From Mycobacterium intermedium (lineage in GTDB: Bacteria > Actinomycetota > Actinomycetes > Mycobacteriales > Mycobacteriaceae): a stretch of 64,000 nt of DNA. This document shows positions 17,867 to 27,613 of this stretch, piece by piece (positions within the stretch are counted from its first letter, which is position 1; every line of letters starts with the position of its first letter). Where the stretch lies: positions 1 through 64,000 of the forward strand of contig NZ_MVHT01000031.1 of the NCBI RefSeq assembly GCF_002086275.1, read 5' to 3'. Made by a program: the position numbers and the translations under genes. The notes below the pieces were generated by a model. That model worked only from the letters and a program-made list of their open reading frames with translations, did no database searches and was not told the origin of the DNA.

Positions 17867-19748
17867 GTACCGCTCGGTAGACGCCGAAAGCGACCTTCCC
17901 GTCAGCGCGGCTGAGTTGGCCGCGCTCGCCAGCCAGCTGTATGCGGCGAGTATCCGGCCCGGGCCGGACAGCCCACCGCAGACGGCGCCGCTGGCGCCGC
18001 GCGGGAATGTGCCCGACACGACGTCGGCGGCCTCGCTGGGCCGCACGGCCGGCGGTGCCTCCGATCCACTCTCCGCGGGTGTGCCGGCAATAGCCTTCAC
18101 CGATACGTATGTGCCCGCGCCTTCGTCGCCGGGGCCGGAAGCCACGCCTCCCGGCGTGGTGCCGGTGGCGCCGCGTGGCAATCTGCCGGACACCACAGCG
18201 GCCCCATCGGCAGCCTCGGCCGCGGCCGGGGTGGCGGACCCGTTGCTTCCGCCCGGTATCGGCGATTTCACCGCCTTGGCGGTGCCGACCGAGGGCATTG
18301 TGCCGACGGTGCCCGGCGTCCTGGCAGGAGCGTCACCCAGCGTGCCTGTGGCGCCACGCGGATCGGCACCTGGCTGGCTGCCCGAGGCTCCATCCGTCGG
18401 TGACCTGGGTTGGTCCGACGCCCCGTCGGTCGCGCCCGGCGGGGACGAGGGCAACTATTGGTTCCTGAGCCGGCCGGAGGTCGTCTCGGAGCCGGTGCCG
18501 GAATTGCCGGACCAGCACGAGGTGTTCGACGTCAACGCCGTGCGGGCGGATTTCCCGATCCTGAAGGAAACCGTCAACGGCAAGCCGCTGATCTGGTTCG
18601 ACAACGCGGCGACCACCCAGAAACCGCAGGTGGTCATCGACCGGCTGGCGTACTTCTACGCCCACGAAAACTCCAACATTCACCGGGCGGCACACGAACT
18701 GGCGGCGCGTGCGACCGACGCGTATGAAGAGGCACGCGAAACGGTGCGCCGCTTCATCGGCGCTCCGAGGGCCGAACAGAACATCTTCGTGCGCGGCACC
18801 ACCGAAGCCATCAACCTGGTGGCCTACGCGTGGGGCGGCAAGCACCTCAAGCGGGGCGACGAGATCGTCATCACGCACTTGGAGCACCACGCCAATATCG
18901 TTCCGTGGCAATTGCTTTCGCAGCAGACCGGGGCAATTCTGAAGGTCGCGCCCGTCGACGAGGCGGGCAATCTGCTGCTCTCGGAGTTTGAGGACCTGCT
19001 CGGGCCGAAGACCAAACTGGTGGCCGCCACGCAGGTGTCCAACGCGCTGGGGACCGTGACGCCGGTGGAGAAGATCGTCGAACTGGGGCACCGCTACGGC
19101 GCGCGCGTCCTCATCGACGGCGCTCAGTCGATTCCGCATCTGCCCATCAACGTCGCCGAACTCGGCGTCGACTTCTTCGTGTTCTCCGGGCACAAGATCT
19201 ATGGCCCCACCGGCATCGGGGTGCTGTACGGGTCCGAGGATGCCCTCGAAGAGACCCCGCCGTGGCAGGGCGGCGGCAACATGATCGCCGATGTCACCTT
19301 GGAGCGGTCGCTGTACCAGGGCATACCGAACAAGTTCGAGGCCGGAACCGGAAACATCGCCGACGCGGTCGGCCTGGCCGAGGCGCTCCGTTATGTCGAA
19401 CGGGTGGGTATCGAGCGCATATCGGCCTACGAACATTCGCTGCTGGAATACGCGACTCCTCGGCTGGCGGACATCCCCGGTGTTCGACTGGTGGGCACGG
19501 CGACCGAGAAGGCCAGTGTGCTGTCCTTCGTGCTGGCCGGGCACGAGCCACTCGAAGTCGGCAAGGCGCTCAATGCCGAGGGCATCGCGGTGCGCGCGGG
19601 CCACCACTGCGCCCAGCCGATTCTGCGTCGCTATGGTCTGGAGGCGACGGTGCGCCCGTCGTTCGCCTTCTACAACACCTTCGAAGAGATCGATGTTTTC
19701 CTGCGCGCGGTGCGCCGGATCGCCGAAGGCGGCGCGAACGTAGGCTGA
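17853..19748 (+). CDS. Cysteine desulfurase with N-terminal encapsulin-targeting extension
   Basis: 631 residues. About 1-220 is a Pro/Ala/Gly-rich disordered extension with three APRG repeats (LAPRGN 47-52, VAPRGN 105-110, VAPRGS 166-171); the first two are followed by VPDTT or LPDTT. About 224-631 is a complete SufS-type (class II) PLP desulfurase: DNAATTQKP, HLEHHANIVPW, PLP Lys448 in SGHKIYGP, catalytic Cys586 in RAGHHCAQP, and a C-terminal FAFYNTFEEID. Removes sulfur from L-cysteine as a persulfide. The start ATG lies inside the encapsulin gene (14-nt overlap), so the two are translationally coupled. The extension is the likely shell-docking region. The cysE-cysK genes that make cysteine are 1.7 kb upstream on the other strand. 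Confidence 0.92.
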   Translation: MSTSEYRSVDAESDLPVSAAELAALASQLYAASIRPGPDSPPQTAPLAPRGNVPDTTSAASLGRTAGGASDPLSAGVPAIAFTDTYVPAPSSPGPEATPPGVVPVAPRGNLPDTTAAPSAASAAAGVADPLLPPGIGDFTALAVPTEGIVPTVPGVLAGASPSVPVAPRGSAPGWLPEAPSVGDLGWSDAPSVAPGGDEGNYWFLSRPEVVSEPVPELPDQHEVFDVNAVRADFPILKETVNGKPLIWFDNAATTQKPQVVIDRLAYFYAHENSNIHRAAHELAARATDAYEEARETVRRFIGAPRAEQNIFVRGTTEAINLVAYAWGGKHLKRGDEIVITHLEHHANIVPWQLLSQQTGAILKVAPVDEAGNLLLSEFEDLLGPKTKLVAATQVSNALGTVTPVEKIVELGHRYGARVLIDGAQSIPHLPINVAELGVDFFVFSGHKIYGPTGIGVLYGSEDALEETPPWQGGGNMIADVTLERSLYQGIPNKFEAGTGNIADAVGLAEALRYVERVGIERISAYEHSLLEYATPRLADIPGVRLVGTATEKASVLSFVLAGHEPLEVGKALNAEGIAVRAGHHCAQPILRRYGLEATVRPSFAFYNTFEEIDVFLRAVRRIAEGGANVG

Positions 19749-19999
19749 ACCGCCCACCCGTTCCACCGTTGTTCTCTGCTTGATTCCAAACCTGGGAACC
19801 GACTTGCGCTGCTCGTAAGCTGGCGATGTGTTTCTATCCGCAATTCGGTGGCGTTGCGCCATACCTTGCTGTGGATACCGTTAAGCCATTGCGGGACAAG
19901 GAATTTCACTTAGAGAATCCATTTGTCGAGTAGACGTAAAAGAGGGTCTGGCATGAGACGCACTCCGTTGTGGACCACCCGGGGGGGTACATCGACCCG

Positions 20000-20767
20000 A
20001 TGAATACCGCCACCATTGCGAAGCCCATGCAGGCGCTGGGTGAGTTTTTCCAGCTCTGCGCGGAGACGTTCCTGGTGATGGTGCGACGCCCGTGGGCCTG
20101 GCGTGAAATTCTCGAGCAGATCTGGTTCGTGGCTCGGGTGTCGATCTTTCCGACCATCATGCTGTCGATTCCGTACACCGTCCTCATCGTGTTCGTCCTC
20201 AACATCCTGCTCGTCGAGATCGGCGCGGGCGACCTGTCCGGAGCGGGGGCGGGACTCGCGTCTGTGACTCAGGTGGGGCCGGTCGTCACGGCGATGGTCG
20301 TCTCCGGTGCCGGCTCGACGGCCATGTGCGCGGACCTGGGCGCGCGCAAGATTCGCGAGGAAATCGACGCGATGCAGGTGATCGGGGTCAACCCGGTGCA
20401 GGCTCTGGTGGTCCCGCGCGTCTTGGCCGCCACCTTCGTTGCGGTGCTCCTCTATTCGGTCGTCGCGGTCACCGGACTGGTCGGCAGCTACATCTTTGTC
20501 GTGTATGTGCAGCACGTCACGCCGGGGGCCTTCGTCGCGGGGATGACGTTGCTCGTGGGCCTGCCGCAGGTGGTGATTTCGCTCATTAAAGCCACCCTGT
20601 TCGGAATCTCCGCCGGCCTGATCGCCTGCTACAAAGGACTTTCGGTGGGGGGAGGTCCCGCCGGCGTGGGTAGCGCGGTGAACGAAACCGTGGTCTTCTC
20701 GTTCATGGCTTTGTTCTTCATCAACATCTTGACGACCGCGCTTGGGGTAAAGGTGACCGCCAAGTGA
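20000..20767 (+). CDS. yrbEA: YrbE (MlaE-type) permease A of an mce transporter
   Basis: 255 residues, five to six membrane helices, MlaE family. First permease of a Mce lipid importer, expected to pair with the next YrbE and an MceG ATPase encoded elsewhere. Typical features are GAGSTAMCADLGARKIREEIDAMQVIG (EEID motif in the cytoplasmic coupling helix) and GGGPAGVGSAV near the end. An in-frame GTG at 19970 would add ten residues; I prefer ATG at 20000. GTGA overlap with the next gene. The operon cannot be given an mce number from sequence alone. Confidence 0.92.
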   Translation: MNTATIAKPMQALGEFFQLCAETFLVMVRRPWAWREILEQIWFVARVSIFPTIMLSIPYTVLIVFVLNILLVEIGAGDLSGAGAGLASVTQVGPVVTAMVVSGAGSTAMCADLGARKIREEIDAMQVIGVNPVQALVVPRVLAATFVAVLLYSVVAVTGLVGSYIFVVYVQHVTPGAFVAGMTLLVGLPQVVISLIKATLFGISAGLIACYKGLSVGGGPAGVGSAVNETVVFSFMALFFINILTTALGVKVTAK

Positions 20768-21687
20768 CTCGCGTCAACGAAGTTGCGGAGCGAAGCGACG
20801 AGTTGGGGCCACCTCCGCGGGCGCGGGTAGCGCCCGCGAGCCAGCCGGCGGTGCGGGAGCCGTCGTGGTTCGCCACGGTCGGCCCAAGGTTGGTGGCCGC
20901 CACGCGCCGGATCGGCGAACAAACCGCCTTCTACGGACGGTCCCTGGCCAGCACCGGCGACGCGGTGCGCCGCTACCCCGGAGAATTGCTGCGGCTGATC
21001 GCCGAGATGGGAATGGGCACCGGCGCACTGGCGGTGATCGGCGGCACCGTCGGCATCATCGGCTTTCTCACGCTGACCACCGGCGCCTTGGTCGCGGTCC
21101 AGGGTTACGACACGCTGTCCAACGTAGGTGTGGAGGCGCTGACCGGCTTTCTCTCGGCGTTCCTGAACGTCCGGATGATCGCGCCGTGCACCGCCGGCGT
21201 GGCACTGGCGGCCACGATCGGTGCGGGCGCGACGGCGCAGCTGGGCGCCATGCGAATCAACGAAGAGATCGACGCGCTGGAAGTGATGGGCATCCGCGCA
21301 ATCACCTACCTGGCGTCCACCCGCATCATCGCCGGTGTCTTCGTTGTCATCCCGCTCTATGCGGTCGCCGTGCTGGCCTCGTTCGTCGCCGCCAAGTTCC
21401 TCACCATTGCCGTTTACGGCCAGTCACGCGGCGTCTATGAGCACTATTTCGTGACGTTCCTGCATCCCACCGACCTGATGTGGTCGTTTCTGTCGGCGCT
21501 GACAATGGCCGCGGGTGTGATGGTGGTGCACACCTACTACGGTTTCACCGCGACGGGCGGCCCGGCCGGTGTGGGGGAGGCCGTCGGTCGTTCCGTGCGG
21601 TCGTCGATGATGGTCACCGCCTTTGTCTGCCTGATGATTTCGCTTTCCGTCTACGGTCAGCACGGCAACTTCAACTTGTCGGGATAG
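20764..21687 (+). CDS. yrbEB: YrbE (MlaE-type) permease B of an mce transporter
   Basis: 307 residues, with an N-terminal cytoplasmic stretch of ~75 residues rich in Arg and Pro, then MlaE membrane helices. The EEID coupling motif is present (RINEEIDALEVMG), as is TGGPAGVGEAVG near the C-terminus. GTG start overlaps the yrbEA stop. Forms the heterodimeric permease with YrbEA. Confidence 0.93.
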   Translation: MTRVNEVAERSDELGPPPRARVAPASQPAVREPSWFATVGPRLVAATRRIGEQTAFYGRSLASTGDAVRRYPGELLRLIAEMGMGTGALAVIGGTVGIIGFLTLTTGALVAVQGYDTLSNVGVEALTGFLSAFLNVRMIAPCTAGVALAATIGAGATAQLGAMRINEEIDALEVMGIRAITYLASTRIIAGVFVVIPLYAVAVLASFVAAKFLTIAVYGQSRGVYEHYFVTFLHPTDLMWSFLSALTMAAGVMVVHTYYGFTATGGPAGVGEAVGRSVRSSMMVTAFVCLMISLSVYGQHGNFNLSG

Positions 21688-21692
21688 CGGCC

Positions 21693-22961
21693 ATGACCAA
21701 TCGCAGTGACCGTGGAGCATTCCGGCTGAACCGAACGCGGGTCAGCAAGATCGATCCGATCTGGTACGCGCCAACGCTGTTCATCGTCATCACCGGTCTC
21801 GTAGCGCTGACCGCGGCGTCGTTCTCCGGCAAATTCGAGAGTTTCGTCCCACTCACGGTGGTCTCGGACCGCGCGGGACTGGTGATGGAAAACGGCGCCA
21901 AGGTCAAGCTGCGCGGTGTGCAGGTGGGACAGGTGGCGTCGATCGGCACGGACACGAAAACCGCTCAGCTGAAACTGAAGATCTACCCGGACGTATTCAA
22001 GTATCTGCCGAGCGACGTCGAGGCGGAGATCAAGTCGACGACCGCGTTCGGAGCCAAGTTCGTCGATCTCATCGTGCCCGAACACCATAGTTCGGTGGCT
22101 TTGAAGCCAGGCGCAGTCCTGCGCTCGCGCAATGTGACCGTCGAAGTCAACACCGTTTTCGAGAACCTGCAAGCGGTGGTCCAGGCCCTTGACCCGGCCA
22201 AGCTGAACGCGGTCCTGTCCGCTTTCGCGCAATCGGTCCGCGGCAAGGGCGATCGGATCGGACATGCCATCACCGATGCCAACAAGGTGCTGCTGGCGGT
22301 CAATCCCCGGCTGGGCACCGTGCACGAGGATTGGCGGCTGTTCCGCAAGACCATGGCCGTCTATTCCGCTGCGGCGCCGGACATCCTGTCGATCCTCAGT
22401 TCGTTCACGACCACCAGCGACACCATCACCGCGAACCAGCAGTCGTTGGATGCGCTGCTGTTGTCGACCATTGGCTTCAGCCAGACCGGTATCAACGTGA
22501 TCGGCCGCAACGAATCGAACATCGTGAATGCCATCAACCTGCTCGATCCGACCACCAGACTGCTGGAGATGTATTCGCCCACCTATACGTGCCTGTTCCA
22601 GGGCGCGCAGTGGTATGTGGAGCACGGTGGCCGGGAAACATTGGGCGGCAACGGCTATTCGTTCATCATGGATGCCGGTCTGCTCTTCGGCGACGACCCG
22701 TACCGGTACCCGAAGCATCTGCCGAAGGTGAATGCGAAGGGCGGTCCCGGCGGAAAGCCCAGTTGCGGTTCGCTGCCCGACCCCAGCGCAAACTACCCGG
22801 TCAAGGCTCTGGTCACCGACACCGGTTGGGGCACCGAGCCAAATGAGATCCGCACCAACATGGCCGTCGGAAATCCCTGGTGGTCCAACTACTTCCCGAC
22901 GACCAAGAACCCGCCCGAACCACCGCGCTACTTCTTCCGTGGGGGCACGCCGCCGCCATGA
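21693..22961 (+). CDS. mceA: MceA family lipid-transfer protein
   Basis: 422 residues. N-terminal membrane helix (WYAPTLFIVITGLVALTAA), MCE domain at about 35-120 with GAKVKLRGVQVGQV, then the long helical tube-forming region and a Pro-rich end. ATG at 21693 is 5 bp after the yrbEB stop; a longer upstream open frame overlaps yrbEB and is not used. Part of the six-subunit Mce tunnel carrying lipids across the envelope. ATGA overlap with mceB. Confidence 0.92.
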   Translation: MTNRSDRGAFRLNRTRVSKIDPIWYAPTLFIVITGLVALTAASFSGKFESFVPLTVVSDRAGLVMENGAKVKLRGVQVGQVASIGTDTKTAQLKLKIYPDVFKYLPSDVEAEIKSTTAFGAKFVDLIVPEHHSSVALKPGAVLRSRNVTVEVNTVFENLQAVVQALDPAKLNAVLSAFAQSVRGKGDRIGHAITDANKVLLAVNPRLGTVHEDWRLFRKTMAVYSAAAPDILSILSSFTTTSDTITANQQSLDALLLSTIGFSQTGINVIGRNESNIVNAINLLDPTTRLLEMYSPTYTCLFQGAQWYVEHGGRETLGGNGYSFIMDAGLLFGDDPYRYPKHLPKVNAKGGPGGKPSCGSLPDPSANYPVKALVTDTGWGTEPNEIRTNMAVGNPWWSNYFPTTKNPPEPPRYFFRGGTPPP

Positions 22962-23995
22962 GTAAAGGAAGGCAGAGTCTTTGGAAGATCTGGGCGCGCG
23001 TCGGGTTGTTCACCGCGGTGTGCCTGGTGTTCACGTTCGCATTGATCACTGTGTTCGGACAGTTTCGCTTCGAGGATCGGGTCGGCTATCACGCGGTCTT
23101 CACCAATATTTCGGGGCTGAAGTCGGGCAACTTCGTGCGTATCGCCGGCGCGGAGGTCGGCAAGGTCGGCGACATCACCCTGCACCGCGATGGGACGGTG
23201 ACCGTCGACTTCGCGGTGGACAAGAAGCTGCGACTCACCGAAGGCACCAGGGCCGTGGTGCGGTACGAAAACCTGATCGGCGACCGGTTTCTCGCTCTCG
23301 AACAGGGCGCCGGGTCGCCGCACCGACTGGCGCCGGGCGCCACGATTCCGCTGGCGCGGACGTCGCCGGCGCTGGACATCGACGCATTGATCGGCGGGTT
23401 CCGGCCGCTGTTCCGCGCGCTGGACCCAGACCAAGTCAACGCCCTCTCGGGGCAACTGCTGCGCGTCTTTCAGGGACAGGGCGGCACCCTGTCGTCGGTG
23501 CTGGCGCAGACCGCGTCACTGACCTCGACGCTGGCCGGCCGCAGCGAACTGATCGGCGAGCTCATCACCAACTTGAACACCGTGCTGCACACCTTCGCCA
23601 CCCGCGACCGCGAATTCGCCGACGGCCTGGACAAATTGGTCGAGTTCGTGGACGGCCTGGCGGAGCGCAAGACCGACATCGCCAACGGGCTGGCATACAT
23701 CAACGCCGCGACCGGCTCGATTACCGACCTACTCGTGCAGGCGCGCCAGCCGATCAAGGACCTGGTGCACGAGACCGACCGCGCGTCGGGTCAGATTCTC
23801 GCCGACGGCGAGTATGTCGACAACCTGCTCAGGTCGCTGCCCGACGTCTACCAAGTCCTGTCCAGACAAGGTCTGACGGGTGACTATTTCGGCTTCTACT
23901 TCTGCGAGGTCTTGCTCAAGGTCAACGGCAAAGGAGGTAATCCGATCTACGTGAAGCTGATTGGCCAGCCCTCCGGACGGTGCACGCCGCAATGA
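22958..23995 (+). CDS. mceB: MceB family lipid-transfer protein
   Basis: 345 residues. Membrane helix near residues 12-32, MCE domain with SGNFVRIAGAEVGKVGDI, then helical region with ALDPDQVNALSGQLL and GRSELIGELITNLN. The ATG at 22958 overlaps the mceA stop. Overlaps mceC by 4 nt. Ends CTPQ with a Cys pair suited to an extracytoplasmic location. Confidence 0.92.
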   Translation: MSKGRQSLWKIWARVGLFTAVCLVFTFALITVFGQFRFEDRVGYHAVFTNISGLKSGNFVRIAGAEVGKVGDITLHRDGTVTVDFAVDKKLRLTEGTRAVVRYENLIGDRFLALEQGAGSPHRLAPGATIPLARTSPALDIDALIGGFRPLFRALDPDQVNALSGQLLRVFQGQGGTLSSVLAQTASLTSTLAGRSELIGELITNLNTVLHTFATRDREFADGLDKLVEFVDGLAERKTDIANGLAYINAATGSITDLLVQARQPIKDLVHETDRASGQILADGEYVDNLLRSLPDVYQVLSRQGLTGDYFGFYFCEVLLKVNGKGGNPIYVKLIGQPSGRCTPQ

Positions 23996-25161
23996 GCCGG
24001 TTCAAAGGCAAGCCGGGCAAGAACCGCAACCCGGTCGTGCTGGGAGCGATGGGTGCCGTGATCGTCACCTGCGTAGTCTTCATCGCCTTCCAGTACGACA
24101 AGTTGCCGTTCGTCAACAACTACGACAACTACGCGGCGTACTTCTCCGAAGCCGGTGGCATCAAGCCCAGGAACCAGGTCCGGGTGTCCGGCGTGGGTGT
24201 GGGGCGGGTGTCCGACGTTCGCTTGGAAGGCAACAAGGTTCGGGTCGGTTTCACCGTCCGAAAGAACGTCGAGTTGGGCGATCGCACCGAAGCGGCGATC
24301 AAGACCGAGACCATTCTCGGATCCAAGATGCTGGAGCTGACCTCGCGGGGCGGTGGCCGCTTACGCGGCCCGATCCCGCTGGAACGCACCACCTCGCCCT
24401 ACGACCTGCCCGATGCGTTGGGAGACTTGACCACTCAGATCAGCGGCCTTGACACCATCCAATTGTCAAAGGCGCTGACGACATTGGGGGACACCCTCAA
24501 GGAGACGCCGCCGAACCTGCGGCCGGCGCTCGACGGGGTCGCCAGGTTCTCGGAGACCCTCAACAATCGCGACGCGCAACTGCGCAGCCTGCTGGCCAAC
24601 GCCAACAATGTCAGCTCAGTGTTGGGCCGCCGCAGCCAACAGATCGCCGTTCTGGTCCAGAACTCCAACGCGCTGCTGGCAGCGTTGCTGCAAGAGCGCG
24701 ATTCGATCGACGCCCTGATGAACAACATCACCGCGGTTTCACACCAGATTTCCGGGCTCGTCGATGACAACCGCACCCAACTCAAGCCGGCGCTCGACAA
24801 ACTCAACGGCGTGCTCGAGGTCCTCGACAACCGCAAAGAGGAAATCCAAAGGACGCTGCCGAAGTTCAAGCGGTATGCCATGTCGTTCGGCGAGGTGCTG
24901 GGCTCCGGCCCGTTCTTCAAGGCTTATGTCGCGAACCTGATTCCCGGCCAGCTGAGCGGTCCGATCCTCGACTCGCGCATGTATGACCGGTATTTGGACC
25001 CCAACCAACACCTGCCGTCGGAGTCAGTCGACCCGCCGACCGGAAGTCCGCCCGTCCCACCGGAACTCGCCCCGGTGCCGATTTGGTCTCAGCCGCCCTC
25101 GCCGGAGCCCAGGCCGGGCCCGCCCCCGGACTACGTGCCGCCCGATCGGGGGGCGCCGTGA
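23992..25161 (+). CDS. mceC: MceC family lipid-transfer protein
   Basis: 389 residues. Basic N-terminus (SRFKGKPGKNRNP), membrane helix at about 15-35, MCE domain with RNQVRVSGVGVGRVSDVRLEG, helical region, and a Pro-rich tail (PPVPPELAPVPIW). ATGA overlap with mceB upstream; GTGA overlap with mceD downstream. Fourth member in the operon order, as in other mce clusters. Confidence 0.92.
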   Translation: MSRFKGKPGKNRNPVVLGAMGAVIVTCVVFIAFQYDKLPFVNNYDNYAAYFSEAGGIKPRNQVRVSGVGVGRVSDVRLEGNKVRVGFTVRKNVELGDRTEAAIKTETILGSKMLELTSRGGGRLRGPIPLERTTSPYDLPDALGDLTTQISGLDTIQLSKALTTLGDTLKETPPNLRPALDGVARFSETLNNRDAQLRSLLANANNVSSVLGRRSQQIAVLVQNSNALLAALLQERDSIDALMNNITAVSHQISGLVDDNRTQLKPALDKLNGVLEVLDNRKEEIQRTLPKFKRYAMSFGEVLGSGPFFKAYVANLIPGQLSGPILDSRMYDRYLDPNQHLPSESVDPPTGSPPVPPELAPVPIWSQPPSPEPRPGPPPDYVPPDRGAP

Positions 25162-26492
25162 ACATCAGCCGGAGCCTCATTCGCCGAGCCACGGCGGTCA
25201 CCTTGATCGCGACTCTCGTCTTCGCTTCGTTTCTGGTTGGCAACAAGCTGTGGAAACACGTTGATACCAACACCTATTCGGCGTATTTCCAGAATGCCAA
25301 CGGCTTGTTCGTCGGCGACGAGATTCGCATCCTCGGCGTCGCGGTCGGCACGGTGGACAAGATTGAGCCGCTGCCCACGAGCTCGAAAGTGACCTTCTCC
25401 GTCGACAAGCAGTACCCGATCCCGGCCGACGCCCGCGCCGCGATCCTGTCGCCGTCGTTGGTGACCGCGCGGGCGATTCAGCTCGTCCCCGCCTACTCCG
25501 GCGGCCCCACCTTGGCTGCCGGGACATCCATACCGCTGAGCCGCACCGCGGTGCCCGTCGAATGGGACGACTTCCGAAAGCAGTTGAAGGCGCTGACCGA
25601 GTCGCTGCAACCGGGTCCGGACGGCGTCAACTCGCTGGGCGAATTCATCAATGCCACCGCGGACAATGTGCGCGGTGAGGGAGAGACCGCGCACGACACC
25701 ATAATCAAGCTCTCCGAGGCGATTTCAGCCCTCGGCGATCACGCCGACGACATCTTCAGCACGGTACGCAATCTGCAACTGCTGGTATCGGCCCTGCACT
25801 CCAGCAGCGATCTGCTGGCCTCGTTCAACCGCAACCTGGCAAGCGTGACGACGGTGCTGTCCAACAGCCCCAATGAGGTCGCCAACGCCCTGCAGGGCCT
25901 GGACGGGGCGTTGGCGGATGTGCGCGGTTTCCTCGCGGAGAACCGGGAATCGATCGGTGTCACGTTCGACCGGCTGAGTTCGATCACCACCGCGCTCAAT
26001 GACAGCCGCGCCGATATCAAACAGATCCTGCATGTGGTCCCGACGGTGTTTCAGAACTTCGTCAACATCTACCAACCCGCGCAGGGCGCGATGAGCGGCA
26101 TCATTGCGCTGAACAACTTCGCCGACATCCAGCAATGGATCTGCAGCTCAATCGAAGCGGCGTCCAGGCGGGGCTTGGACAGGGTGTCGAAGCTGTGCAT
26201 GCAGTACGTCGAGCCGATCATCAAGAACCGCATCTACAACTTCTTGCCGTTCGGACTCAACCCGTTCGTCGGCCCGCAGGCCCGGCGCAACGAGATCACC
26301 TACAGCGAAGACAGACTTCGTCCCGACTACATGCCCCCTGAGCCGCCCGCACTGCCCGAGCCGCTGGCCGCGCCGCCCGAGGCGTTGCCCGCCGAGCAGA
26401 CAGCCGCCACTTCACCCGCACCGGGCCCGGTCGTGGTGGACCCGAGCCTAGGTCTGCAGGGCCTGATGGTTCCGCAGGGGCCCCCATCATGA
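25158..26492 (+). CDS. mceD: MceD family lipid-transfer protein
   Basis: 444 residues from GTG at 25158, the start that overlaps the mceC stop. Membrane helix at about 10-28, MCE domain with GDEIRILGVAVGTVDKIEP, helical region with NRNLASVTTVLSNSP, and a Pro-rich tail with PPEPPALPEPLA. Overlaps mceE by 4 nt. Length and tail are normal for MceD. Confidence 0.92.
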   Translation: MNISRSLIRRATAVTLIATLVFASFLVGNKLWKHVDTNTYSAYFQNANGLFVGDEIRILGVAVGTVDKIEPLPTSSKVTFSVDKQYPIPADARAAILSPSLVTARAIQLVPAYSGGPTLAAGTSIPLSRTAVPVEWDDFRKQLKALTESLQPGPDGVNSLGEFINATADNVRGEGETAHDTIIKLSEAISALGDHADDIFSTVRNLQLLVSALHSSSDLLASFNRNLASVTTVLSNSPNEVANALQGLDGALADVRGFLAENRESIGVTFDRLSSITTALNDSRADIKQILHVVPTVFQNFVNIYQPAQGAMSGIIALNNFADIQQWICSSIEAASRRGLDRVSKLCMQYVEPIIKNRIYNFLPFGLNPFVGPQARRNEITYSEDRLRPDYMPPEPPALPEPLAAPPEALPAEQTAATSPAPGPVVVDPSLGLQGLMVPQGPPS

Positions 26493-27613
26493 AGCGCGCC
26501 GTCGTCGTTGTACTCAGCGTTGCGTGCATCGCCGCGCTGCCCGGATGCGCTGGTTGGCACGGCCTGAACTCGTTGACCCTCCCGGGAACCGCGGGTGGGG
26601 GCCCGGGCTCGTACACCATCCAGGCGCAACTGCCAGATGTGGTGAACATCCAGGAAAACACCCGGGTTCGGGTCGCCGACGTCAACATCGGCAACGTCAC
26701 CAAGATCGAGGTGCAGGACTGGCACGCGCTGGTCACCATGCGCATCAACGGCGATGTGCACCTGCCGGCGAACGCCACCGCCAAGATCGGCCAGACCAGC
26801 CTGCTGGGTTCGATGCACATCGAACTCGCGCCGCCCAAGGATGAGCCGCCGGTGGGCGAACTCAAAGACGGTTCGCTCATTCCGTTGTCGCACGCGAGCA
26901 TGTACCCGACCACCGAGCAGACCCTGGCGTCCGTCTCGGTGCTGCTGAATGGCGGCGGGCTGGCTCAATTGCAGGAGATCACGCAGGCCGTCGCGAAGGC
27001 GTTCGCCGGCCGCGAAGACGACATGCGCAGCTTGTTGCACCAGATCGACGAGTTCATCGCCGGCACGAATGAGCAGACCGACGACATCATCGGCGCCGCC
27101 GAGAATCTCAATGCGCTGGCCGGCCAGTTCGCCGCCAAAGACGAGGCCGTCGACAAGGCGCTGACCAGCGTGCCCAAAGCGTTGGCGGTGCTGGCCAAGG
27201 AGCGCGAGCAGATTGCCGACGCTATCGATCAACTCGGCAAGTTCAGCGCGATCGCGGCGGACGTCCTGCATCAGAGCAAGGAGTCTCTGGTGAACAATCT
27301 GCGGCAATTCGCGCCGGTGCTGCGGCGGCTCGCGGACGCCGGTCCGGCGCTGACCAAGGGCCTGGACGGCTTGGCAACGTATCCCTGGCCGACGTCCACG
27401 GTGACCAACTGGTTCCGTGGCGACTACGCCAACCTGACGATGATCGTCGACCTGACGCTGAGCCGGATAGATACCGGAATATTCACCGGCACTCGCTGGG
27501 AAGGCAACATGACCCGCCTGGAACTGCAGTGGGGCCGCACGATCGGCATGCAGCCGAGCCCGGCCACCGCCGGTAACCCGCTGACCTTCCCTTACCACTT
27601 CGAGAGTTACTAA
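26489..27613 (+). CDS. mceE: MceE family lipoprotein (LprK type)
   Basis: 374 residues. A lipoprotein signal ends in a LPGC lipobox with Cys20, the MceE hallmark. MCE domain follows (ENTRVRVADVNIGNVTKI), then helical region (GRLAQL.., QIDEFIAG) and a short C-terminus. ATGA overlap with mceD; the stop TAA is directly followed by the mceF ATG. Lipidation would tether the tip of the Mce tube. Confidence 0.93.
   Translation: MKRAVVVVLSVACIAALPGCAGWHGLNSLTLPGTAGGGPGSYTIQAQLPDVVNIQENTRVRVADVNIGNVTKIEVQDWHALVTMRINGDVHLPANATAKIGQTSLLGSMHIELAPPKDEPPVGELKDGSLIPLSHASMYPTTEQTLASVSVLLNGGGLAQLQEITQAVAKAFAGREDDMRSLLHQIDEFIAGTNEQTDDIIGAAENLNALAGQFAAKDEAVDKALTSVPKALAVLAKEREQIADAIDQLGKFSAIAADVLHQSKESLVNNLRQFAPVLRRLADAGPALTKGLDGLATYPWPTSTVTNWFRGDYANLTMIVDLTLSRIDTGIFTGTRWEGNMTRLELQWGRTIGMQPSPATAGNPLTFPYHFESY

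Noticed and set aside
18333..19862. 509-codon minus-strand frame over the desulfurase
   Set aside because: GC-driven shadow; catalytic motifs are in the plus frame.
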